Assembly (NCBI GenBank): GCA_019914995.1
Contig: CM034131.1
Coordinates: forward strand, 10,076,501 to 10,140,500
DNA length: 64,000 bases
Source: Acanthochlamys bracteata
Lineage: Eukaryota; Streptophyta; Magnoliopsida; Pandanales; Velloziaceae
Reading direction: 5' to 3'
The notes under the pieces were generated by a model. It did not search any database. It saw nothing but the letters and a program-made list of their open reading frames with translations, and was not told the DNA's origin. Shown one piece after another: positions 21,922 through 31,916 of this stretch. Made by a program: the position numbers and the translations under genes. Positions within the stretch are counted from its first letter, which is position 1, and every line of letters starts with the position of its first letter.

Positions 21922-24652
21922 TTACCACAATAATTTTAATCTCTGGGTCTTCTGTGTGATAACAGGAAGCCTATGGATAATCTGATTTGGATCGGCATAT
22001 TTGGCAACTTCAGAGTAAAAGCCTCTGTAAATTCAGATGCAAAAACTTGAATGGTGCATATCCACATGCATACAACAAGATAAAGTAAACAGAATGCAGC
22101 CAAAGGCATCAGAATAAGCTACATTGCAATACACTGCAGTTCATTCAGAAAAAAAGGTTCTCATATATGAAACACAGAAGCATGCACAAAGCAAAAGCCC
22201 TTAGAGCGCAATCAACAAACTTTGGAACAGTCTATGGACAACAGGTCTGCATTCTGAAATGCCCAAGATTATCTACAATTATAAGCTCAAAGAATCATGC
22301 CGTATATAAAAACAAAAAAAGCAGATATGCGTATAAAGAAAGTACTGAGACAGAGAGACAGCTCACTGAAGATAAATACTGAAAGATTGCTTCTCTCCAG
22401 CAGCTCTCTCGAAGAACAACAGGCGTAGTATTTTGGTTATCGTTGAAAGTGCAACAAATTCCAGTGTCCTCAACCTCATCAGTACTCCATCTACTCTAAG
22501 CTGCAAGAATGACCATTAGGTATCTTGACTCTTCTGCTGTCCAGTAAAGATAGCATGGATATGAAAGGAAAGAAGCATCTACAGCAGAACATAACTGGCA
22601 CGAATATCAATTGGATGATATTCTCTTTGCCCGTATAACACAAATACTAAAATTCTGAGCAAACTGGCATTAGAGTCTCAGATCAGTACTAGAACCAAAT
22701 ATATATGGTACAAAACGTAGCAATCAGTACTAGAACCAAATAAATATGGTACAAAATATAGTAAATAAGTTCAAAAACACTCACCCAGAAACGGAGGAGT
22801 AGAAACCAACTGCTTGGCATCACTCTCTAGCAAGAAAAGTCATACTATCCATTAGGTTTAAGGAATGCTGAAATACGAATCATGATTCTAACTAATAGAA
22901 TTAATTTCTAATTAATATAGAAAAATATGGCATTCTAATAATTTAGAAAGAACCAAAAGCACTCTGTTCTCTACAACCAATACGATTTACCACTTCAACC
23001 GACAACAAAGATATGCCATTATCCGCCAGCTCATCTTCATACAGGATAACCTGAAAGCCAAAAATGGAATGAGTCTAGCAAATAATAGATATATATCTTT
23101 TTCTGTGTTACTAAGTACAGACCTCATCATAGAAAGTATTGATTCTTTCAACGGCAATGCGGTAATATCAATTCGTTCATCACAGTCCTCCCACTGCAGA
23201 CTACAGCTACTGTCTTCATAAGTTGACTGCAAGAAATACTTTTACACTGATTCAACCGCAAAAGTATGAAACATATAGATTACAGTATACAATCTCCTCT
23301 AAGAAATCATGTATTACAGCCAGAAGCCTTTAATTACAGAAAAACAATGACAAAGTAATTTTCAGTAAAACAGAAATACATGTATGCATACCAATTGGCA
23401 TGCTATGACTTTCCAGGGACACACTCTTTAGCAAATAAATGTTTCTATTGTTTTCTACTAAATTATTCAAGATCATCTCAGATCAAACCTTTGCTCTGTT
23501 GGAGTCAAAATGCTCCATTGCTGCAGTAAGGAGTGGTGAATGTGTAGTCGTAATCACGTATTACTTGCTTATGAGGTTTGCTGCAAAAGAAACAAGGAAT
23601 CTGTTTACTAATCACATTCTTCTATCAAGCAAAAGAAATATAAACAACAAAATAGAAGAGGACACGAGAAATAGATGGACCCGAGAGAGTAGTGGCATTG
23701 GATACTTGTTTTAATACACTAAATACCACGTACATTCATTAGATAGAAATGATGGCCATATGACACCTTATGTCTCAGTACAAACGGAGCAACAGAAATC
23801 TCTTTGGCCTGAAATGTGGACCGCAAATTAAATACTTTTGTGTTGGATGCAAACTTGGGGAAACTTACTAATCCTACATAACACTAGCTTGCATAGAACT
23901 TTACAACTGTTACAAGCAATTCAACTTGTAAATAGGTGACGTCAGCAAATGATGATTGCTAGTAGACAGAAATTAGACACTTACCTTCTGAATTTCCGTT
24001 TTCCTGCTGCAGGAACTTCAACAGGAGGCAGTGCCTCCTCTTTCCATCCTTTTAGTGCGTCAAAGGCATTAAAGCAAATTTTAATGCCACTGTCCACGTG
24101 CGAAAGGATCAGTTAATTCTCTCCAAAAATCATCTCAGGTAAGTGCTGTGTGCCAAGTTTCTCTTCCCATCTGCTAGGAATGACATGAATTTAACGGATT
24201 AAAAAAGCAAGATTCCTATGCAAAATTCTGTGACCCTCTAAAAAAATCAATTCTGGTTTATTCGATGGAAAAAAAAATACATGCTACACTAGAGCATACG
24301 ATAAAGTATTGATTAAACGAGGAAACAACACAATCCATATTTCACACACTATTGAAAAAACAAAGATTAAGACATTGGAAAACAACTACTTCAATCACTG
24401 AAAACAAAGAAATAACACATTAATTATATCAATAACAACGAAGAAAACTGTACGAGAGAAATTGGCATACTCATGGTGAGCGCGAGAGCTAAGGATTCCA
24501 CCCTTAACGAATTCTATATGCAAACCTTTCATCAGCAACCCGCTCCGTCCATCAGGAAGCAGCTCCGCTCCTAACGCCTTTAGATCGATATTTTCTTCTT
24601 CTCCACCGCCATCGCCACCGTCGACGGTGGCAGCTCCACCGTGTTTCTCCGT
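21922..24652 (-). pseudogene. TIP41L: TIP41-like gene (TOR/PP2A pathway), decayed
   Basis: All eight exons can be traced: 24652-24471, 24170-23985, 23580-23489, 23226-23123, 23050-22991, 22826-22785, 22500-22380, 22024-21922. Diagnostic pieces are WEEKLGTQHLPEMIFGEN, GWKEEALPPVEVPAA, DYDYTFTTPYC, LQWEDCDERID, LYEDELADNG, VMPSSWFLLLRFW, LRVDGVLMRL, CWREAIF and HRLPVITQKTQRLK, in the right order with plausible splice sites. Disruptions: start codon ATG changed to ACG (24650-24652); in-frame TAA in exon 2 after FGEN; TGA soon after TTPYC in exon 3; one T missing in exon 4 (ILSMMR where the family has IL-F-YDE); one G missing in exon 7. TIP41 proteins bind the PP2A regulator TAP42/TAP46; this copy cannot make the full protein. 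Its 5' part was copied twice more at 27.2 and 31.7-36.1 kb. Confidence 0.85.
22682..22763. repeat. Two-copy 41-bp tandem repeat
   Basis: ATCAGTACTAGAACCAAATA begins at 22682 and again at 22723, each followed by ATATGGTACAAAA. It lies in an intron of the TIP41-like relic. Confidence 0.7.
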
Positions 24653-24729
24653 TTCTACGCGGTCGCTGTCTCAACTGTTGAGCTGACCAGGTCCTTGGAC
24701 CTGGAGACTCTTTACAGCCCATATACGCA

Positions 24730-26187
24730 TAGTATGGGCTGCTCCAGGCCGGACTATTAATAAATGGGCTGGGCTGTTAGTAATGGCCTTGAGCCTGTGG
24801 TTTCCATCTTCCAAAATTTTGATCACGATTTTTTTGTTGTTAAATATTGTAAACCTTTGCTAGGTTTTCAGAAAATTGATTAATCGAATGAGTAACTAAA
24901 TTATTTACCTATGCAAATATTTTGATTATGTTCAAATACAAGTTTTAGTTGATAAGTTAGACATTTAATAATTTTTTATAGTGCAATATACATTTACATA
25001 TTTTCATAATTGTATGTCAAATAGTTATGAAAATTTTATTGTTGATAACAAACTTATTTATACAAATACGAATTTGCATGTATCTTCATTTCAAATAAAT
25101 ATTTGAGAAATAGCATCCATATATATTATTAGCAATAAAGTCCATAATTCACAAACCAGAGGAATTAATAACAAGAAAGCACTTAATAATTAGTTAAATT
25201 AGTAAGAAGTAGTACTTAGTACAATATTAGAATTTTCATCTCGTTGCAACTTGGAAGCGAAGAAAACACAATTGACAAAAAAGGGAAAACAATTATCGTA
25301 GCAAGTAAGAGCTTTTCTAGATCAAGTTGCGTGACGCAATTAAATCACACCTGTTGGTCAAACGTAGTTGATAGGATTATAATACATGATATTATAAATA
25401 TAAGAACCGAACTGGACATTGAATCGAAAAATTATTCGAATTATGATTTTGAATTGGCCCGCTAAGTTATTGAACCGTCGGATCAATAATATTAAAATAT
25501 TTTTTAATCAATAATAATAACATTCACAGTAAAAAATCTACCGCTATTATGACACTATTCATAATAATAACAACAGTAATCACAGCAAAAAATTAAGATA
25601 TTTTACTATAGCATTACTATAAAAAACAACATCAACAATAATTCCAGCAAAAATTAAGTATTATAACTATGATATTATCACCACCAACAATAATAATAAT
25701 AGCAAAATTTTATAACAAAAAATATTTAAATAAAGTAGAAGATTAGAAAAAAATAAAATTATAAAATAGATAAATCATAAAAGAGACATAACCAATTTTT
25801 TTAGATATACATATTTGATTTTGAATATTTTACAATATAAAAATTTAAAAATCACTAACAATTGATATTTATAAATGAGACATAATTAATTTTATTTTTA
25901 TATTATCACATCCAAATATAAAATCTAAACTATATATTATTTTTCAACATAAAACTATTAATAATTATCTTTGTATTAAATATATCATTAATATAAATTT
26001 TTTTAAAGTATTTTTTTAAGATTTTATTAAACTCGATTTGATTCGGATGGACGGGTTGATCGGATTGAAGCGGATTAAGATTGGTCGAAAATGATCAATT
26101 GCACATCATTTTTTACAAACTCAGACAGATCATTTACTGTTCGTATCGACAATTTTTGAATGTTCGATCTGAATCTTACGACTATGT
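24730..26187. other. Upstream DNA of block A with two inserts
   Basis: Compared with blocks B and C, block A carries about 250 extra bases near 24884-25132 and about 800 at 25386-26187. The larger insert interrupts the shared phrase ATAATAC|TTAATATACATTAAT; it is AT-rich, non-coding and includes GATTCGGATGGACGGGTTGA. No clear target duplication or inverted ends were found, so its class is unknown. Confidence 0.5.
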
Positions 26188-26427
26188 TTAATATACATTA
26201 ATGTAGCCATTTGAGCATCCACAAGTAGATTAACAACACAAAAAGCGTAGTATTCAAAACACCTAACGCGGCGACTTTCACTTTTAAAATCTTTAATGAA
26301 TATATAGAAGCTATGTATTATAAAAGAGAAGAACTAGATAATAAGCAATTTAAGCATATTCTTCAGCGAGTGTTTTTGAGAGAAAAGCTTCAGCTTAGCT
26401 AGCGTTCAACAATGGAAACTTCAGCTA
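26188..26427 (+). pseudogene. Promoter-only relic of a CYP81 gene
   Basis: This stretch aligns with the 240 bases upstream of the intact P450 genes at 28026 and 36776, including AACGCGGCGACTTTCAC, the TATATAG box (26301-26307) and the leader GAGAAAAGCTTCAGC. It runs through the ATG at 26412 and the codons GAA ACT, then diverges. The following bases (AATTTACAAAGTATC...) are the 3' end of the Copia internal region as found at 35010, leading into an LTR. The P450 body has been lost by a rearrangement that joined its first codons to the retroelement. Confidence 0.75.
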
Positions 26428-27030
26428 GCAATTTACAAAGTATCTTTAAGTGAAAAATTTGTTAGAAATTATAAAGTCACTATATAAATTTACTGATTTA
26501 TTAGAATACAACAAATTAAATATACATTCATATTAGAATGCCAAAGATTAAGAAAAACGAACAATCACCTAAAAAGTTAGAAAGCTAACGGTTAAAAATT
26601 TTGAAGCATTTTTTGTAAGATAGATCAAAAGACTTAAACAATTAATGAAAAAATAAAAAAACAATCGTTTGAAAGTTCAAAAATCTTATTGGAGCATTAT
26701 ATATATAGATAAGAGACATTTGTTTGGAATATAAAAAATAAAAAAGAATAATTCACATATCAAGTATGAGAAATACAAATAAAGCATTCTAATAAGAATT
26801 TTTATTTAAAATATAACATAAGAGTTTATAATTAGTTTGAGTTAGTGATTTTTTTGAATACTAGTTTGCATTTTTATAGAATTTTTTTATTTTTTTTATG
26901 TAAATCTCTTATCTTTATGTTTATCTTGATTTTATCTTAATTTTTATATTGATTACGCAAGATTTTTGAATATATTTTATATTTTCGCTACGTCTATCGA
27001 TAATCGAAGATATTCAGTATTTGCAACGCA
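26428..27030 (+). mobile_element. Copia 3' end plus LTR (partial copy)
   Basis: 26428-26459 matches the last internal bases of the Copia element at 31917-35720. An LTR of about 571 bp follows (26460-27030), starting TGTTAGAAATTATAAAG and ending GCAACGCA. It resembles the 3' LTR at 35038 more than the 5' LTR at 31917. Because internal DNA is kept on its left side, it is a truncated element rather than a clean solo LTR. Confidence 0.7.
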
Positions 27031-27187
27031 AACGAAGAAACAACACGATCCATATTTCACACACTATTGGAAAAACAAAGATTAAGACATTGAAAAACAA
27101 GTACTTCAATCACTGAAAACAAAGAGAACACGCGCGATAATTATATTAATAACAACGAAGAAAACTGTACGAGAGAAATTGGCATAC

Positions 27188-27369
27188 TCATGGTGAGCGC
27201 GAGAGCTAAGGATTCCACCCTTAACGGATTCTATATGCCAACCTTTCATCCGCAACCCGCTCCGTCCATCAGGAAGCAGCTCCGCTCCTAACGCCTTTAG
27301 ATCGATATTTTCTTCTTCTCCACCGCCATCGCCACCGTCGACGGTGGTAACTCCACCGTGTTTCTCCGT
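27188..27369 (-). pseudogene. TIP41-like exon 1 fragment (block B)
   Basis: A 182-bp exon copy with the donor GA|GTATGC kept at its end. The frame is open but the first codon is ACG (27367-27369), as in block A. It reads GRSGLRMKGWHIESVKG; the Trp matches the residue I recall in plant TIP41 proteins, whereas blocks A and C have Leu there. No other TIP41 exon is present in this block, so it cannot be functional. Confidence 0.8.
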
Positions 27370-27915
27370 TTCTACGCTGTCGCTGTCTCAACTGTTGAGC
27401 AGAGCAGGTCCTTGGACCGCTTTATGGAGACTCTTTACAGCCCATATACGCATAGTATGGGCTGCTCCAGGCCGGACTATTAATAAATGGGCTGGGCTGT
27501 TAGTAATGGCCTTCATCACGGTTTTTTTTTTAAAATATTGTAAACCTTGGCAAGTTTTCAGAACATTGATAACAATCAAGTCCATAATAACAAGAAAGCA
27601 CTTAATAATTAGTTAAATTATTAAGAAATAGTACTTAGTACAATATTAGAATTTTCATCTCGTTGCAACTTGCGAGTGAAGAAAACACAATTGATAAACA
27701 AGGGAAAACAATTATCGTAGCAAGTAAGAGCTTTTCTAGATAAGTTGTGCGACGCAAGTAAATCACACCTATTGGTTAAACGTAATTGATAGGATTATAA
27801 TACTTAATATACATTAATCTAGGCGTTTGAGCATCCACTAGTAGATTAACAACACAAAACGCGTAGTTTTCAGAAAACCTAACGCGGCGACTTTGAATTT
27901 TAAAATTTTAATGAA

Positions 27916-27940
27916 TATATAGAAGCTATGTATTATAAAA
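27916..27940 (+). promoter_or_regulatory. TATA region of the first CYP81 gene
   Basis: TATATAG at 27916-27922 and TATAAAA at 27934-27940 lie 110 and 92 bases before the ATG at 28026. The TATATAGAAG phrase is conserved before the relic (26301), the second gene (36667) and the third gene (41017). An upstream phrase near GCGGCGACTTT is also shared. Which TATA is used is unknown. Confidence 0.5.
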
Positions 27941-28025
27941 AAGAAGAACTAGCTAACAAGCAATTTAAACATATTCTTCAGCGAGTGTTTTTGAGAGAAA
28001 AGCTTCAGCTAGCTAGCGTTCAACA

Positions 28026-29852
28026 ATGGAAACTGCAAGCTTCATCTACACCGCGGCGGCACTGACTTTACCACTTCTTCTACTTTTTCTATACAATAAG
28101 TTCACAGGAGCTAAACAACGCCGACTTCCGCCGTCGGTCCCGTTTCCTCTTCCGTTCCTCGGCCATCTCTACCTGATGAAGCATCCTGTTCACCAAACAC
28201 TCGCCAAAATCTCATCCCGCCACGGACCCATCCTTCTTCTCCGCTTCGGCTCCCGCCGCGTTCTTATCGTTTCCTCCACCGAGGTCGCTGAGGAATGCTT
28301 CACGACGAACGATCTTGTCTTTGCAAACCGTCCGCCTCTTCTCTCCCAAAAGCACTTTGGTTACAATGAAACGATTGTGAGCGCTGCACCATACGGTCCT
28401 CACTGGCGAAACCTTCGCCGCATCGCCGCTCTTGAAATCTTCTCCGTTGCACGAATCAACGCTCTCTCCTCCGTACGCGCCACAGAACTTAAATCTCTAT
28501 TCCGCCGACTGTACAGTTCAGCAACGGATACCGTGAAATTGAAGGTGGCCTTGTCGGAGCTGACAATGAACACTACGATGAGAATGATTTCGGGCAAAAG
28601 CTATTGCGGAGAAGGTTCTACGGCAGGGGAGGAGGAAGCTTTACGGTTCGTTAAGGTAATACAAGAGGCGTTCGAAGTGAGCGGGACGACAGGCTTAGAT
28701 GACTTTGTTCCGATTGCGAGATTCTTCGGCAAGGTGGAGAAGAAGATGGCGACCTTAGCGAAGGAGATGGATGCAATTTTCCAACAGATGGTTGACGAAC
28801 ATCGCCGGAAAACTGCGGAGAAGAGCTCCGGCGAAGTGGTTGCGGAGGAACGGAAGACGATTATCGACGTCATGCTAGAGCTGCAGCAATCGGAGCCGGA
28901 GTATTACACCGATGATATCATCAAAGGAATGATATTCGTAAGTTCGAAAATTTTCTACCTTCAAAATTTAAACTTATACTAAATAGCTGTAGAAATTAAG
29001 TTATCCATAATGATAGAGAGTTAACCAATATTGATTTTAGAATAATGATAGAGAGTTAATATCGCCTTATATCACTTAATTAAAATAATATGGATTTAAG
29101 AAAGTTATCCATCTTCGACAATGATAGTTAACCAATCCCTTTGACTAGAAAGTAGAAATTCATAAATGGGTTTATCCTCACAGATGTTAGTTCTTTCATT
29201 TACCTTCACTGCTACATAGGTTCTGATCGCAGCAGGAACGGAAACTTCAGCTACAGCTATGGAATGGGCAATGTCATTGTTGCTGAACAACCCAGATAAA
29301 ATGTGCAAGGCAAGACAAGAGATCGATACGCATGTCGGTGACAAGCGATTAGTCACAGACCAAGATCTTCCCAACCTGCATTACATTCACTGCATTGTCA
29401 AAGAAACTCTGCGACTGTTTCCACCGACTCCGTTATTAGTGCCTCATTATTCGTCGGAGGATTGTACTATAGCAGGCTACCACATCCCTCGCAGCACGAT
29501 TCTGTTGGTGAACGCTTATGCTATTCAAAGAGACCCTCAAGTATGGGAAAATCCTACAGAATTCAAGCCAGAAAGGTTCGATGTCAGAGGCAATAATACT
29601 AGAGCAGATGAAACCAAGAGTATTCCATTTGGTTTAGGGAGAAGAAGATGTCCTGGTGAGAACTTGGCAATGAGAATGATTTTGTTAACGCTCTCAAGTT
29701 TGATTCAGTGTTTCGATTGGGAAAGAATTGGAGATGAAGAAGTGGACTTGACAGAAGGCCAAGGAATCAGTATGCCAAAAGCTAAGCCTCTAGTGGCAAA
29801 GTATAAGCCAAGACAAACCATGATTGATGTCCTCTCCAAGCTTAAAGATTAA
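28026..29852 (+). CDS. CYP81: Cytochrome P450, CYP81 family (copy 1)
   Basis: Haem monooxygenase on the ER surface that uses electrons from P450 reductase; CYP81 members hydroxylate phenylpropanoid, lignan, isoflavonoid, indole or terpenoid compounds, and the substrate here is unknown. Two exons, 28026-28937 and 29220-29852, give 514 aa, normal for the family; the phase-0 intron follows KGMIF. Visible: N-terminal membrane anchor, then the hinge RLPPSVPFPLPFLGHLYL; I-helix AGTETS at 309-314; K-helix ExxR (E366, R369); PERF; and the haem loop FGLGRRRCPGE with Cys448. Family assignment rests on FGSRRVLIVSS, EECFTTND and APYGPHWRNLRRIAALEIFS. It is intact and very similar to copies 2 and 3, with differences concentrated around LLSQKHFGYNETIVSAAP. 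It lies in block B, downstream of a TIP41 fragment. Confidence 0.93.
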
Positions 29853-30040
29853 TTCTTCATGCACTTATATTTGGTTTATGTATTAACGAAAATGGTCATA
29901 TTATAGCTCTACCGTAGTGCTTTTTTTTTTCTTATGACACTCTTTATGTTTTTCAACTCAACTCTAGATGTTCAACTTTTTATACCACCGGATTCACGTA
30001 CTTTCAGCTTTCTAGTGTTTCTAGTAATCCTACTTATTTA

Positions 30041-30152
30041 CGGGACGTTTTAAATTGCTTATAAAAAAAAAAGTTCTAATATAAAAGATATTTTTATCTA
30101 TTTTATAAAAAAAAATTAAAAGTAATTAGAGAAATGTTAAACCAAACGGCAC
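30041..30152. mobile_element. 112-bp MITE with TTA target duplication
   Basis: The left end GGGACGTTTTAAATTGC and the right end GTTAAACCAAACGGCAC are weakly inverted, and TTA flanks both sides (30038-30040 and 30153-30155). The paralogous flank of copy 2 has a single uninterrupted TTTACTTTC at about 38728-38736. A TTA duplication is typical of PIF/Harbinger-type MITEs. Confidence 0.65.
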
Positions 30153-30444
30153 TTACTTTCTTTTTTTGGTACGATTTTTTCTACGGTAACTTCAACGCAA
30201 GCGCACAAGGACCACCTATATCCTCCTCCGGCTTCTTCTAATCTACTGCTCTCATCTTACTGTCATCTTCTCTATAATCACCGCATTCATCTCCCGATTG
30301 TTCTACAACATGCTACTATTCAGGACCTCTATATGAGTTATGTTTTGCTGCCTTAGTTATTTACTCTACATAGTTATATTCCTTCCTTATTTCTATCTAC
30401 ATTATTGTGAGCCCACTTTTGATCAAAAGTTAGTTCGGTGTTTT

Positions 30445-31175
30445 CATGGTTGTTAAAATCTCGATTTAAATTTTAAAATCTTACGATTTTACATCAACAA
30501 AACGATCATACTTGATACAAGATCCCGATTTTACTTCAAATCTATAAGATCCCGATTTTAATCCTAAAATTCTTAATATTTCGATTTTACTTGCGATCTT
30601 ACGATTCCAGGTTATAAAAAATTTTCATGAATTAGAAGAGCTTTCGAAGATTTTGAATAAAGCTGAAATAGCTAAAGAGTTCGTTTGTAGTGTGTGCAGT
30701 TGTGTTTAGTTTATTTTGTGAGGAATTTATTATTATAACAAAAATATTTTTGTATGGTAGTATTTTGAATTATATTTTTTCTCTTTATTTTGAGGCGATA
30801 AAGACGGATTGTTTGATTACATAAGGAATTAGTTTTTTTAAATATAGTACAAGTGTACATTTATAAATAATGACATAATATATAAAAATATTGTGATAAT
30901 GAGCTAAATGAATATAAAAAACTGTTAATAATATAGCTATCTGAATTATAATTATGAATATTGTTAATCTATTATATTAAAATGAAATATTAAAAAATTA
31001 TATATTTAATTTTTAGCAATTTTAATAAATATTATTTAAATTTTTAAAAGAAATAAATAAATTTGTAAAAAAAATTATCGAAAAGTAAAATCTTACGATC
31101 TTACTTAAACTCACGATTTTACGATCCTACACAAACGAAACAATCTTGCATAAAATTCCGATCCTGACAATCTTG
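30445..31175. mobile_element. hAT-like non-autonomous element with 8-bp target duplication
   Basis: A 731-bp insert flanked by perfect GGTGTTTT duplications (30437-30444 and 31176-31183). The copy 2 flank has the empty site GGTATTTT at 39076-39083. Ends are imperfectly inverted: CATGGTTGTTA on the left, CAAGATTGTCA when the right end is read in reverse. Repeated subterminal motifs (CTTACGATTTTAC, GATCCCGATTTTA) occur near both ends. There is no transposase frame. An 8-bp duplication with CA...TG ends is the hAT pattern. Confidence 0.8.
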
Positions 31176-31693
31176 GGTGTTTTAAATGACAAAAGATTAT
31201 GACGTAAGAGTTTCACATAGTATGTACAGTGTTCAATCTATTAGTTGTACATAAATTTTTTAAATTAAGTATTAATCTAATCTATTCATCAGATGACATA
31301 CTGGTCATATTTTTGTAAAGATTTTTACTCAAAAATATGAAATTAATTATAATAAAATATTTTCTTATGTAGTTCAAATAAGTACATTGCAATTATTAAA
31401 TATTGTTACAATTTTCAGATAGTTCTCTTTTAAAATAGTTGTGAATAATACTTTTCTTTATAATATTAATCGATATTATTTATATACAGCCATCTTTAAA
31501 CCTTTCTACTCGTCAATAATGTATTTCATTATAATACTTATCCATATTATTTATATGTAGTCATATTTAGATTTTTCTACCCATCAAATTATATATGTTG
31601 TTTCGTCGTACCATTTATGAACTAAATAAACTTTTCTGAGTTTGATTTAGAGTGATTTTAGCAAGATATTATTTTCAAGATCTTTTCCTATTC

Positions 31694-31916
31694 GTGCGAA
31701 AGGATCAGTAAATTCTGTCCAAAAACCATATCCGGTTAAGTGCTGCGTGCCAAGTTTCTCCTCCCATATGCTCATATGACATGAATTTAACCCATTACAA
31801 AAGTAAGATTCCTATGCAAAATTCTGTGGCCCTCTAAAAAAATGAATTCTAGTTTAGTCGATGGAAAACAGAAAATACATGCTACACTAGAGCATATGAT
31901 AAAGTGTTGATCAAAT
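31694..31916 (-). pseudogene. TIP41-like exon 2 fragment and part of intron 1 (block C)
   Basis: Reverse-strand match to 24098-24325. It begins inside exon 2 at the GTGC junction and includes WEEKLGTQHL. At the position where block A has the TAA stop, this copy has TTA (Leu), so the stop in block A is probably later than the duplication. A one-base gain nearby (CTTAACC against CTTACC) breaks this copy instead. The intron part is interrupted by the Copia element. Confidence 0.7.

Larger units (their letters stand above)
29853..31693. other. 3' flank of CYP81 copy 1 (block B)
   Basis: Aligns with the flank of copy 2 (38566-39810) except for two transposon inserts listed separately. Block C also contains a local duplication that is absent here. 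No coding region is seen. Confidence 0.6.

Noticed and set aside
26460..27030. Simple solo LTR
   Set aside because: The left flank keeps the last internal bases of the Copia element, so recombination between two LTRs does not explain it.
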